A stretch of DNA of 16,364 nucleotides from Nitriliruptor sp040882075 (lineage in GTDB: Bacteria > Actinomycetota > Nitriliruptoria > Nitriliruptorales > Nitriliruptoraceae). Location of the stretch: assembly GCF_040882075.1 (NCBI RefSeq), contig NZ_JBBEBZ010000151.1:1-16364 (forward strand), read 5' to 3'. Under the pieces are notes generated by a model. It saw nothing but the letters and a program-made list of their open reading frames with translations. It did no database searches and was not told the origin of the DNA. A program made the translations under genes and the position numbers. Below, one piece after another: positions 8,230 to 15,364 of the stretch (positions are counted from its first letter, which is position 1; each line of letters starts with the position of its first letter).

Positions 8230-8946
8230 GTGGCACGCAGGTTCCGCAGCACAGCACTCGTCGTCTTCCTAGCGGTCGCAGCCGCCGCGTGTTCGAGCGG
8301 CGGGGACGACCCCGTCGACGAGCCCACGCCCACCGAGTCGGCGGCTCCCACCGTGGAGCCTGACCCTGACCCGACGGAGACCGAGCCCGAGGACCCGTTC
8401 GCCATCCCCGACGAGATCGATGAGGCCTACGTCGAATCGGTGATGAACGAGCTCTTCCGTATCCGGACAGAGGTCATCCGTCGGTCGGTTGAAGCGAACG
8501 GTCAGGCCGTCCTGCCGGAGGACGTCGGTGAGCTGATCGGCGCATCACACTCTGGACCGCTCAGAACTCGGACCATCGAGGATGCGCAGGAGATCTTGCA
8601 GGCTACGAACGTGGACGAGATCTTCTTGGCTCCCGAGGAGATGGGCGAGGAGCGGTTCGATCTGTTCACGGTTGTTGCAGCCGATGCGGATTGTCTCGTC
8701 GTCACTGGCCTTCCCGACAGCGGCGAGGTCAACAGAGCTGGGTCGAACACGACGCTCTATTCGGTTTACGCACTGTCAAGGTCCGATGCCGCCTCGGAGA
8801 CCAATCGGACGCCGTGGCTCCTGCACGACGAGTCGCAGCTGTTCGAGGGAGGCAGCAACGACCCGGCTGCACCCGAACTCGTCGCGGACCTCGAGCTCGA
8901 CGAGCTAAGGGCCCTTATCGATGACACGTGTGGGGGAGCTGTCTGA
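8230..8946 (+). CDS. Putative lipoprotein of unknown function
   Basis: 238 residues from GTG 8230. The start was chosen because it gives a textbook lipoprotein signal: MARRFRST, a hydrophobic run ALVVFLAVAAAA, then Cys21 followed by SSGG. The lipobox (AAAC) is weak at -3, but Ala is tolerated. Mature protein: an acidic Pro/Thr/Asp/Glu linker to about residue 58, then a soluble domain of about 180 residues with two cysteines (ADADCLVV and the near-terminal DDTCGG) that could form a disulfide. It is expected outside the cell, attached to the membrane. I do not recognise the family. Its stop overlaps the start of the next secreted gene by one base, so they are probably one operon. GC over 8581-8820 is about 60% by hand count, below its neighbours. 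An ATG at 8179 and a GTG at 8110 are alternative starts that would bury the signal peptide. Confidence 0.75.
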   Translation: MARRFRSTALVVFLAVAAAACSSGGDDPVDEPTPTESAAPTVEPDPDPTETEPEDPFAIPDEIDEAYVESVMNELFRIRTEVIRRSVEANGQAVLPEDVGELIGASHSGPLRTRTIEDAQEILQATNVDEIFLAPEEMGEERFDLFTVVAADADCLVVTGLPDSGEVNRAGSNTTLYSVYALSRSDAASETNRTPWLLHDESQLFEGGSNDPAAPELVADLELDELRALIDDTCGGAV

Positions 8947-9827
8947 TGCGCGGCAGGCGACGGCACCGCCTCGTAACGGCCCTCGCGCTGGGTGCCTTGG
9001 GCCTGCAAGCCAGCGGCATTGCGGTGGCGGACGAAGGTCCAAGAATCGGAGGTGGAGAATCGAAGCTCGGGGGAAACGGGTCCTTCACCCAAGTCCTCGA
9101 AGTTGCTCTGCCTCCGACACCGGCCTCGGCTCGGTCGGGTCCCGCCGCGGCGTCGCCGTACGTGTGGATCTCGGTGCCTCGGTTCGGGAACTCGGGTGAC
9201 CCGGACGACGGTAACCAGGGGTTCTGCACGCAGCGTGAGTGGACGCGGGTGTTGCCTGAGGACGCCGCCGGTACTCAGGCTCAGGCTGAGCAGCAGTACG
9301 CAGGCTTGTTCATCGGGCTCGGGCTCGACCGGGATGGCGTCAGCTCTGCGGTCCCGTGTCCCGCAGATCCGGCCGTCGAGCTGCCGGTCGCCATGGTGGA
9401 GGAGTTCATCACCGCGACGGTGAGCGAGCAGCTCCCACGGCCGACACTGTCGCTACCTCCTGGGTTCGCGCTCACGGGGCTGCGGACCTACCTGGTCACC
9501 GAACACGACCTCGACTTCGGTCCGGTGTCGGTCCCGGTCGACCTCGGCATCGTGACGTTCGATGTCCAGCTCAGCGCCACGGGGGAGAGCGCTGTGGGCT
9601 GGGGTGACGGGACGGTCACGACGCACCGCAGCGGTGGGACGGGCTACCCGGATGGTGCGATCAACCACGTCTACACGCACGCGGCGCTCGTCGATATCAC
9701 CGTGACCGACACCTGGACCGTCTCGTACGAGGCTGGGCCGTTCGTGGGGACGATCACCGCCCCGCTGCTGCCGGTCACGCTCGCCGACGTTCAGATCCAG
9801 GAACGTCAGGCCGTCCGCCAGGGATGA
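8946..9827 (+). CDS. Secreted PKD-like protein
   Basis: 293 residues from the ATG that shares a base with the preceding stop (TGATG). The N-terminus MRGRRRHRLVTALALGALG with a following AVADEG looks like a cleavable Sec signal, with a cut near residue 28. There is no lipobox cysteine and no C-terminal anchor or sortase motif. The middle has ISVPRFG and two cysteines (GFCTQREW, VPCPAD). From about residue 215, VGWGDGTV followed by INHVYTHAALVDITVTDTW resembles the PKD strand pattern (GDGT ... HxYxxxGxYxVxVT). The end, near QERQAVR, recalls a family of uncharacterised actinobacterial exported proteins with the same WGDG and HTYTH marks; that recall is from general knowledge, not a search. Role unknown; surface or extracellular, probably acting with the lipoprotein before it. 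Confidence 0.8.
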   Translation: MRGRRRHRLVTALALGALGLQASGIAVADEGPRIGGGESKLGGNGSFTQVLEVALPPTPASARSGPAAASPYVWISVPRFGNSGDPDDGNQGFCTQREWTRVLPEDAAGTQAQAEQQYAGLFIGLGLDRDGVSSAVPCPADPAVELPVAMVEEFITATVSEQLPRPTLSLPPGFALTGLRTYLVTEHDLDFGPVSVPVDLGIVTFDVQLSATGESAVGWGDGTVTTHRSGGTGYPDGAINHVYTHAALVDITVTDTWTVSYEAGPFVGTITAPLLPVTLADVQIQERQAVRQG

Positions 9828-9840
9828 TCGGGGGCCCCGA
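9828..9840 (+). terminator. Weak hairpin right after the PKD-like gene
   Basis: TCGGG (9828-9832) and CCCGA (9836-9840) form a perfect 5-bp stem with a 3-base loop, starting at the first base after the stop codon. There is no T-run, so it is a poor intrinsic terminator, but its position fits an operon end. Confidence 0.25.
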
Positions 9841-10098
9841 GGCCGCGTTGTCCACACCTTCATCGGTATCCACCCGACTGCGGCCCTCGTTGCCGATACC
9901 GCGGACACCACCACGTCGCCTGAGCTCGCCAGGACGGGTCGCGTGGGCGCCAGCGACCACTTGCTCCCGACGTCAGCCGAGGGCCACGGCGTCGGCATCG
10001 GACGGTGCGGCCGCGGCGTGGTCAGGGTGTGGTCCGGTGGTGGGGACGCGCTCGCGGTCCGGAGGTTCGCACCGTTCTCCCTACGGTGGAAGCTCGGG

Positions 10099-10126
10099 CG
10101 TTCGAACGGCGTTGGACACTTCGAAG
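10099..10126. promoter_or_regulatory. Pair of TTCGAA palindromes upstream of moeZ
   Basis: CGTTCGAACG (10099-10108) is a perfect 10-bp palindrome and CTTCGAAG (10119-10126) a perfect 8-bp one; their centres are 19 bases apart and they end 41 bases before the GTG start. They could be an operator for a dimeric regulator. Short GC-rich palindromes also arise by chance, so this is tentative. Confidence 0.25.
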
Positions 10127-10155
10127 CTCGACTCCATCCCCTGCAGCCCACCTCC

Positions 10156-10160
10156 AGGAG
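10156..10160 (+). promoter_or_regulatory. Shine-Dalgarno deciding the moeZ start
   Basis: AGGAG lies seven bases before GTG 10168. This fixes the start there rather than at the far upstream in-frame start at 9943, which would add 75 residues of non-family sequence. Confidence 0.75.
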
Positions 10161-10167
10161 TCCATCC

Positions 10168-11376
10168 GTGGCCTCGTCCGCCTCACCAGAGCCCACCCGC
10201 GTCCCTCCGGTCGTCGACCGTCGTGAGCCGCTCACCCACGATGAGATCGCCCGCTACAGCCGCCACCTGATCATCCCGGACGTCGGGATCGAGGGTCAGG
10301 AGCGGCTGAAGGCCGCCAAGGTCCTGCTCGTCGGCACCGGTGGCCTCGGTTCGCCGCTCGCGCTCTACCTCGCCGCCGCGGGTGTCGGCACCATCGGCCT
10401 CGTCGACGACGACGTGGTCGACGCCTCGAACCTCCAGCGGCAGGTCATCCACGGCACCTCCGACATCGGGACCCACAAGGTCGAGTCGGCGAAGCGGTCG
10501 ATCCTCGAGATCAACCCGCACGTCGAGGTGGTCGAGCACCGCACCTACCTGACCTCGGAGAACGCGCTCGACGTGCTGCGGGGCTACGACCTCGTCATCG
10601 ACGGGACCGACAACTTCCCGACCCGGTACCTGGTCAACGATGCCTGCGTCCTCCTCGGCATCCCCAACGTGTACGGGTCGATCTTCCGCTTCGAGGGACA
10701 GCTCAGCGTCTTCTGGGGCGCAGAGGGGCCCTGCTACCGCTGCATGTTCCCCGAGCCGCCACCGCCAGGGATGGTCCCCAACTGCGCCGAGGGTGGCGTG
10801 CTCGGGATCATGGCCGGCCACATCGGCACCGCCCAGGGCATCGAGGGCATCAAGCTCATCGCCGGCATCGGCGACCCGATGATCGGCCGGCTCGGGCTGT
10901 ACGACGCGCTCGAACAGCGCTGGACCTACGTCAAGGTCAACAAGGATCCGAACTGCCCGGTGTGCGGCCCCGAGCCCACCGTCACCGAGCTGATCGACTA
11001 CGAGGACTTCTGCGGGATGCCCGCCCACGACCGGACCGAGGGTGCCGACGAGCTCGACCTGACCGATCTCGAGATCCTGCCGTCCGAGTACGCGGAGATC
11101 GCCGAGAAGCCGGACGTGGTGCTGCTCGACGTGCGTGAGCCCCACGAGTACGAGATCAACCGCATCCCCGGCGCGGTCCTGATCCCGAAGGACGAGCTGC
11201 CGGGCAAGCTCGCCGAGCTCGACCCCACCAGTGAGTACGTCGTGCACTGCAAGTCGGGTGTCCGGTCGCTCGAGTCGACCCAGCTGATGCGCGGCGCGGG
11301 GTTCAAGGCACGCTCGATGCGCGGAGGGATCGATCTCTACGCCCGCCAGATCGACGACTCGATCCCGGTGTACTGA
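10168..11376 (+). CDS. moeZ: MoeZ-type adenylyltransferase/sulfurtransferase (ThiF/MoeB + rhodanese)
   Basis: 402-residue fusion of an E1-like ThiF/MoeB domain (about 20-270) and a rhodanese domain (about 295-400). It adenylates the C-terminal glycine of small sulfur-carrier proteins (MoaD, ThiS or CysO type) and transfers sulfur to make the thiocarboxylate used for molybdopterin, thiamine or cysteine synthesis. Marks: RYSRHLIIPDVG at 29-40, nucleotide loop GTGGLGSP at 56-63, SNLQRQ, DGTDNFPTR, zinc pairs Cys189/Cys192 (CYRC) and Cys263/Cys266 (CPVC), Cys206 in PNCAEGG, and rhodanese Cys361 in HCKSGVRS. All key residues are present. GTG start with AGGAG seven bases upstream. No carrier gene lies next to it, so its partners must be encoded elsewhere. 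It converges on the AI-2E gene with 9 bases between them. Its sulfur donor is not identifiable here. Confidence 0.94.
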   Translation: MASSASPEPTRVPPVVDRREPLTHDEIARYSRHLIIPDVGIEGQERLKAAKVLLVGTGGLGSPLALYLAAAGVGTIGLVDDDVVDASNLQRQVIHGTSDIGTHKVESAKRSILEINPHVEVVEHRTYLTSENALDVLRGYDLVIDGTDNFPTRYLVNDACVLLGIPNVYGSIFRFEGQLSVFWGAEGPCYRCMFPEPPPPGMVPNCAEGGVLGIMAGHIGTAQGIEGIKLIAGIGDPMIGRLGLYDALEQRWTYVKVNKDPNCPVCGPEPTVTELIDYEDFCGMPAHDRTEGADELDLTDLEILPSEYAEIAEKPDVVLLDVREPHEYEINRIPGAVLIPKDELPGKLAELDPTSEYVVHCKSGVRSLESTQLMRGAGFKARSMRGGIDLYARQIDDSIPVY

Positions 11377-11377
11377 C

Positions 11378-11393
11378 CGAGCGTCTCAGCTCG
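11378..11393. terminator. Short hairpin at the moeZ / AI-2E convergent junction
   Basis: CGAGC (11378-11382) and GCTCG (11389-11393) form a perfect 5-bp stem with a 6-base loop that contains the stop codon of the minus-strand gene. It is the only fold seen in the 9-base gap and could act on both transcripts, but it is short and has no T-tract. Confidence 0.2.
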
Positions 11394-12540
11394 CCGCGGC
11401 CTTCGCATCTGCGGACGCCTCCTCGGCGTCGACGGGATCGTCGCCGCGTCCGCGGATCAGGTCGATCACGAGCGCCGTGATGGCCGCGACCGGGACCGCG
11501 AGGAAGGCGCCGAGGATCCCGAGGACCGATGCCCCGGCCGCGATGGCCGTGAGCACCACGATCGGGTGCAGGTGGATGGTCCGTCCGAGGATCAGCGGTT
11601 CGAGGATGTTGCCCTCGATCTGTTGGACGAGGAGGACGATCCCGAGCACGATCAGGCCCGTCGTCAGTCCCCCGTCGGCGAGCGCGACGAGGACCGCGAG
11701 CGCGCCACTGGCTACGGCACCGACGATCGGGAAGAGCCCACCGAACAGCACGAGGATGCTGAGCGGCAGGGCCAGCGGGACCCCGAGGATCAGGAGCCCG
11801 ATGCCGATGAGCACGGCGTCGAAGAACGCGACCAGGAGTTGGCCCTGCACGTAGCTGCTGAGCGTGCCCCAGGATCGGTCGAGACCCTCGCGGACGATGG
11901 GCTGGCGCGCTTCCGGCACCGTCGTGACGATCGCGTCCCGCAGCCGGCGACCGTCCTTGAGGTAGAAGAAGAGCACGACGAACATCAGCAGCAGGCCGGC
12001 GACCACCTCGAAGGCCAGCCCGGCCGCCGTGCTCGCCTTCCCCGCCAGGTCACCGGCTTCGCCGAGCTGCTCCTGGGCGAAGGTCATCAGGTCGGAGAAC
12101 CCCTCGACGCCGACCCCGAGCGGGTCGTCCTCGAGCCAGCCCCCGATCTGCCCGACACCCTCCGAGGCCGAGTCCAGCAGGTCCGGCAGCTGTGCGACCA
12201 CCAGGGCGACAGCGCCCGCCAGGACCCCGAAGAACACGACCAGTCCCAGCACGAGCGACAGCAGTGCTGCGGCTGCTGACGGTAGCCCGAGCCCGCGGAG
12301 GCGATCCGCGACGGGCGCGAGCAGCGTCGCGGGGAAGAGCGCGAGGATGACCGGGATGATGACGATCGTGAGCGCTGACGCGATGTAGCCGAGTAGCGCG
12401 AGGACGGCCGCGATCCCCACCAGAGCCCAGGCGCCGCGGCCGACGAGCCACAGCCGGGTCGGTGCCGGTGGGCCGCCCGTCGGCACGGGCGCTCCACGTT
12501 CGCTGTCGTCGGTCGCGGGGTCGTTCTGAGGTTCGGGCAC
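11386..12540 (-). CDS. AI-2E/PerM-family membrane transporter
   Basis: 384-residue integral membrane protein. After a hydrophilic N-terminus (about 30 residues) come hydrophobic helices in the family pattern: a pair at about 35-75, one at about 90-115, a soluble stretch (about 120-170), one ending in FFYLKDGRRL, and a C-terminal cluster. The diagnostic motif QQIEGNILEPLILGRTIHLHP starts at Gln306. Members include E. coli TqsA (AI-2 export) and sodium/proton antiporters; the substrate cannot be assigned from sequence, and AI-2 should not be assumed. The start is uncertain. GTG 12540 has GGAGG only about 20 bases upstream, whereas GTG 12486 (codon 19) has GGAG five bases upstream and may be the true start. 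Monocistronic; convergent with moeZ. Confidence 0.9.
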   Translation of the reverse strand: MPEPQNDPATDDSERGAPVPTGGPPAPTRLWLVGRGAWALVGIAAVLALLGYIASALTIVIIPVILALFPATLLAPVADRLRGLGLPSAAAALLSLVLGLVVFFGVLAGAVALVVAQLPDLLDSASEGVGQIGGWLEDDPLGVGVEGFSDLMTFAQEQLGEAGDLAGKASTAAGLAFEVVAGLLLMFVVLFFYLKDGRRLRDAIVTTVPEARQPIVREGLDRSWGTLSSYVQGQLLVAFFDAVLIGIGLLILGVPLALPLSILVLFGGLFPIVGAVASGALAVLVALADGGLTTGLIVLGIVLLVQQIEGNILEPLILGRTIHLHPIVVLTAIAAGASVLGILGAFLAVPVAAITALVIDLIRGRGDDPVDAEEASADAKAAAS

Positions 12541-12647
12541 GTCGGCTCGGTCGTCGTCGGCCTCCGACCGTAGGACACCGACGCCGGTACCCCCTCAGCT
12601 GCGCCCGGCCTGTCGTCCGGACGGGTCGCCGCCGCCGGCCCTGCGGA

Positions 12648-13661
12648 TCACTCCTCCGGCAGGACCCTGACGAGCCGGTGGTCGAGCCGGAGGGTGACCT
12701 CGTCACCGGGGCGCGGTGCATCCAGCCCGCGGACCGGGACCTCAAGCTCGGTGCCTGCGACGCGCAGGTGGAGCACGTGGTGGTCGCCGGCGAAGCGACG
12801 TGCCGCGACCTGCCCCGTGATCTCCCCGGACGGGTCGAGGTCGAGCGCCCCGGGGAGCAGCAGCGCGAGCACGTCGCCGTGCTGGTCGGTCGTGACCCGG
12901 AGGTGGCCGAGGGCGGTGGTCACGCCGGTCGCATCCGCCTGCCCGGGCAGCAACTGGTGGAGCCCGAGGAAGCGCGCCACGCCGGCGTCGGTCGGTGCCC
13001 GCCAGAGCTCGTCCGGCGTGCCGATCTGAGCGATACGACCGGCCCGCATCACCGCGACCCGGTCGGCCAGCGTGAGCGCCTCGTCCTGGTCGTGGGTGAC
13101 GTGGAGGACGGTCGCGCCCGACTCGGCGAACACCCGCGGGAGTTCGACCAGCAACCGGTCGCGCAGGCCCCGGTCGAGCGATCCGAGCGGCTCGTCCAGC
13201 ATCAGCAGACGCGGTCGGGGTGCCAGCGCCCGGGCGAGCGCGACCCGCTGAGCTTCGCCTCCGGACAGCTCGGTGACCCGTCGCTGGTCGTACCCGGTCA
13301 GGTCGACGAGCGTGAGCACCTCCGCGACGCGCTGCCGGACGTCGGCGGTCGACCAGCCGCGCATCCTCGGCCCGAACGCCACGTTGTCGGCCACCGTCCG
13401 GTGCGGGAACAGGGCGTGGTCCTGGAAGGCGAGCCCGACGCCGCGCTGATCCGGTCGTCGGCCGGCGAGGTCCTCGCCCGCGAGCAGGATGCTGCCGGAC
13501 GCGGGCGGCTCGAGCCCCGCCACCGCCCGCAGCAGGCTCGACTTGCCGCACCCCGATGGTCCGAGCACGACCACCACCTCGCCGTCGGCGACGTGCAAGG
13601 TCACGCCGTCGACGGCGACGGTGTCCCCGTAGCGGACGGTGAGATCGGTGACGTCGAGCAT
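12648..13661 (-). CDS. thiQ: Thiamine-type ABC transporter ATPase with C-terminal TOBE-like domain
   Basis: 337-residue ABC ATPase powering the importer encoded with it. Walker A GPSGCGKSS is at 34-42, Q-loop Gln80, signature LSGGEAQR at 132-139, Walker B LLMLDEP at 152-158, D-loop ending Asp163, and H-loop His190 (HVTHDQDEA). All are intact. E. coli ThiQ is about 230 residues; here some 100 more follow the ATPase domain (about 240-337), beta-rich and TOBE-like, as in PotA, FbpC and MalK-type subunits. The ATG shares one base with the thiP stop (TGATG), with GAGGTG upstream on the minus strand, so it is coupled to thiP. It is the last gene of the unit; 107 bases without a gene separate it from the AI-2E gene. 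Thiamine is assigned from the neighbouring binding protein, not from this gene itself. Confidence 0.87.
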   Translation of the reverse strand: MLDVTDLTVRYGDTVAVDGVTLHVADGEVVVVLGPSGCGKSSLLRAVAGLEPPASGSILLAGEDLAGRRPDQRGVGLAFQDHALFPHRTVADNVAFGPRMRGWSTADVRQRVAEVLTLVDLTGYDQRRVTELSGGEAQRVALARALAPRPRLLMLDEPLGSLDRGLRDRLLVELPRVFAESGATVLHVTHDQDEALTLADRVAVMRAGRIAQIGTPDELWRAPTDAGVARFLGLHQLLPGQADATGVTTALGHLRVTTDQHGDVLALLLPGALDLDPSGEITGQVAARRFAGDHHVLHLRVAGTELEVPVRGLDAPRPGDEVTLRLDHRLVRVLPEE

Positions 13662-15364
13662 CAGAAGCGTCCCACCTCACCGACGCGCAGCCGGTCGATC
13701 AGCAGGAGAGCGGACGCCGTCACGGCCATCAGGATGGTCGACAGCGCCATCGCCTGACCGAAGTTGGCCGCTCCCGGTCGTCCGAGCGCCCGGAAGATCG
13801 CCACCGGGACGGTCGGCAGCTCGGCGCGTGCGACGAACACGGTCGCACCGAACTCACCCACCGCGATGGCGAACGCGAAGCCGGTCGCTACGAGCGCGGT
13901 GCGGGCGACGATCGGCAGATCGACCTCGCGCCAGATCCGGCGTGGTGTCGCCCCGAGGACGCCAGCGGCTTCCCGCAGTCGTGTGTCGATGGCTTCGATG
14001 GCCGGGACGAGGGAGCGGACCACGAACGGCGTCGCGATGAGCGCCTGCGCGAGCGGTACGAGCAACACGCTCCCGCGCAGGTCGAACGGTGGCCGGTCGA
14101 GGCTGATCAGGAAGCCGAACCCGACCGTCACCGCCGAGGTGCCGAGCGGGAGCATCAGCCCCCGGTCGACGAGACGGGTGAGACGGCCCCGGCGCCCCGT
14201 GACCGCGATGGCCGTGCAGGTGCCGAGCACGGTCGCGATGACGGCGGCCGCGACGGCGAAGACCAGCGAGTTGCGCACCGCCGCCAGCGGGGCGACGGCC
14301 AGCACGGTGCCTCTCGCCTGGGTCGCCAGCCCCGTGAAGTGGCCGAGCCCGTACCCGTCCCCGGTGGCGAGGGCACGTTCGACGAGGACGGCCGGGGGCG
14401 CGACCAGGAGCAGGCCGATGACCACGAGGTTCGCGCGCAGGAACCAGCGTTCGCTCGCGGTCGCCGGCGCGTGGAGGGCCTCGTCGGCGGCCCGGGGGGT
14501 GCGGGCGACCGACCGGCGCTGCAGGCGTCCGTAGACGGTGAGGGCCGCGATGACCGCGACCAGTTGCAGCAGCGCGAGGACGCTGGCGAGCGGCAGGTCG
14601 AGCAGCTGCACGGTCGCACGGTGGATCTCGACCTCGAGGGTCGCCAGACCCGGTCCACCGAGGAGGAGCACCACGCCGAACGAGGTGAAGGTGAACAGGA
14701 ACACGATGGCGGCGCTCGCGAGGATGGCTGGTCGCAGGAGCGGCAGCGCGACCTCACGGACCGCGCGCCAACGTGACGCGCCGAGGCTGCGGGCCGCGTC
14801 CTCGAGCCGCGGATCGAGGTTCGCCCACGCGCCGCCCACCGTGCGCACGACCACCGCGTAGTTGAAGAAGGCGTGGGCCAGCAGGATGGCGACGACGGTG
14901 CGTCGCAGGTCGAGCGTCGGGGCTCCCGAACCGAGGAGTCCGACCAGCGCCGAGTTGATGGGTGACCGCGGACCGAGCAGCGCCAGGAACGCGCTGCCGA
15001 CCACGACCGTCGGGAGGACGAAGGGGACGAGCACCAACGCCGACACGGTGCGGCGCCCCCGGAAGCGCAACCGCGACAACGCGTAGGCACCGGGGAGCCC
15101 GAGCGCGAGGGTCAGGGCGGTCGACGCGACCGCCTGCCACAGGGTGAACCACACCACCCCCCGAACCGACGGGCTGGTGAGCACACCCACGACCCCCGAC
15201 AGGTCCGGTGCACCGTCCGGCGCCAGCCCGCGCCAGACGATCGCCGCGACGGGCTGGACGAAGAGGACGAGCAGGAACAGCGTCGGCGGGGCGAGCAGGG
15301 CGAGCTGCCCGCCCCGCGACAGCGTCGGGCGGGTGGCGCGAGCGGTGGCTCGCGCCACTGCCAT
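13661..15364 (-). CDS. thiP: Thiamine-type ABC transporter permease, two fused membrane domains
   Basis: 567-residue membrane protein with two BPD_transp_1 permease halves in one chain, as in ThiP and FbpB; E. coli ThiP is 536. It should form the whole membrane channel. About twelve hydrophobic helices can be traced, the first at about residues 20-45. Each half carries an EAA-type loop that contacts the ATPase: EDAARSLGASRWRAVREVALP in the first half and REAAGVLGATPRRIWREVDLP in the second. Between the halves is a hydrophilic stretch near RRSVARTPRAADEALHAP. Start ATG 15364 overlaps the thiB stop by one base, and its stop overlaps the thiQ start by one base. The iron(III) permease family has the same build, so substrate assignment rests on ThiB. 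Confidence 0.9.
   Translation of the reverse strand: MAVARATARATRPTLSRGGQLALLAPPTLFLLVLFVQPVAAIVWRGLAPDGAPDLSGVVGVLTSPSVRGVVWFTLWQAVASTALTLALGLPGAYALSRLRFRGRRTVSALVLVPFVLPTVVVGSAFLALLGPRSPINSALVGLLGSGAPTLDLRRTVVAILLAHAFFNYAVVVRTVGGAWANLDPRLEDAARSLGASRWRAVREVALPLLRPAILASAAIVFLFTFTSFGVVLLLGGPGLATLEVEIHRATVQLLDLPLASVLALLQLVAVIAALTVYGRLQRRSVARTPRAADEALHAPATASERWFLRANLVVIGLLLVAPPAVLVERALATGDGYGLGHFTGLATQARGTVLAVAPLAAVRNSLVFAVAAAVIATVLGTCTAIAVTGRRGRLTRLVDRGLMLPLGTSAVTVGFGFLISLDRPPFDLRGSVLLVPLAQALIATPFVVRSLVPAIEAIDTRLREAAGVLGATPRRIWREVDLPIVARTALVATGFAFAIAVGEFGATVFVARAELPTVPVAIFRALGRPGAANFGQAMALSTILMAVTASALLLIDRLRVGEVGRF

Larger units (their letters stand above)
9828..10167. other. 340-base intergenic region upstream of moeZ
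   Basis: No gene seen. The moeZ frame is open back to 9943, but that part lacks similarity to the family, is Arg/Gly-rich, and lies before a much better start. The stretch contains a 7-bp inverted repeat (9864-9870 CGGTATC and 9895-9901 GATACCG) and two TTCGAA-centred palindromes close to the moeZ start. No tRNA or clear promoter was recognised. Confidence 0.5.

Noticed and set aside
9864..9901. Inverted repeat CGGTATC/GATACCG
   Set aside because: Only 7 bp with a 24-base loop and no extension of pairing; easily due to chance.
10102..10116. Actinobacterial LexA (SOS) box resemblance, TCGAAC-GGC-GTTGGA
   Set aside because: The spacer is three bases instead of four and the right half has a mismatch; moeZ is not an expected SOS gene.
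10080..10135. Possible tRNA T-arm-like GTTCGAAC
   Set aside because: The flanking bases do not pair as a T-stem and no acceptor, D or anticodon arms can be built.
9943..10167. N-terminal extension of moeZ
   Set aside because: The frame is open, but the 75 residues do not resemble the family and GTG 10168 has a strong AGGAG at proper spacing.
12541..12647. Terminator after thiQ (palindrome CGTCCGGACG at 12614-12623)
   Set aside because: It is self-complementary without a usable loop, has no T-tract, and no longer stem surrounds it.
12462..13757. 431-codon plus-strand open frame opposite thiQ
   Set aside because: It is antisense to a gene with complete ABC ATPase motifs and has no recognisable protein features.
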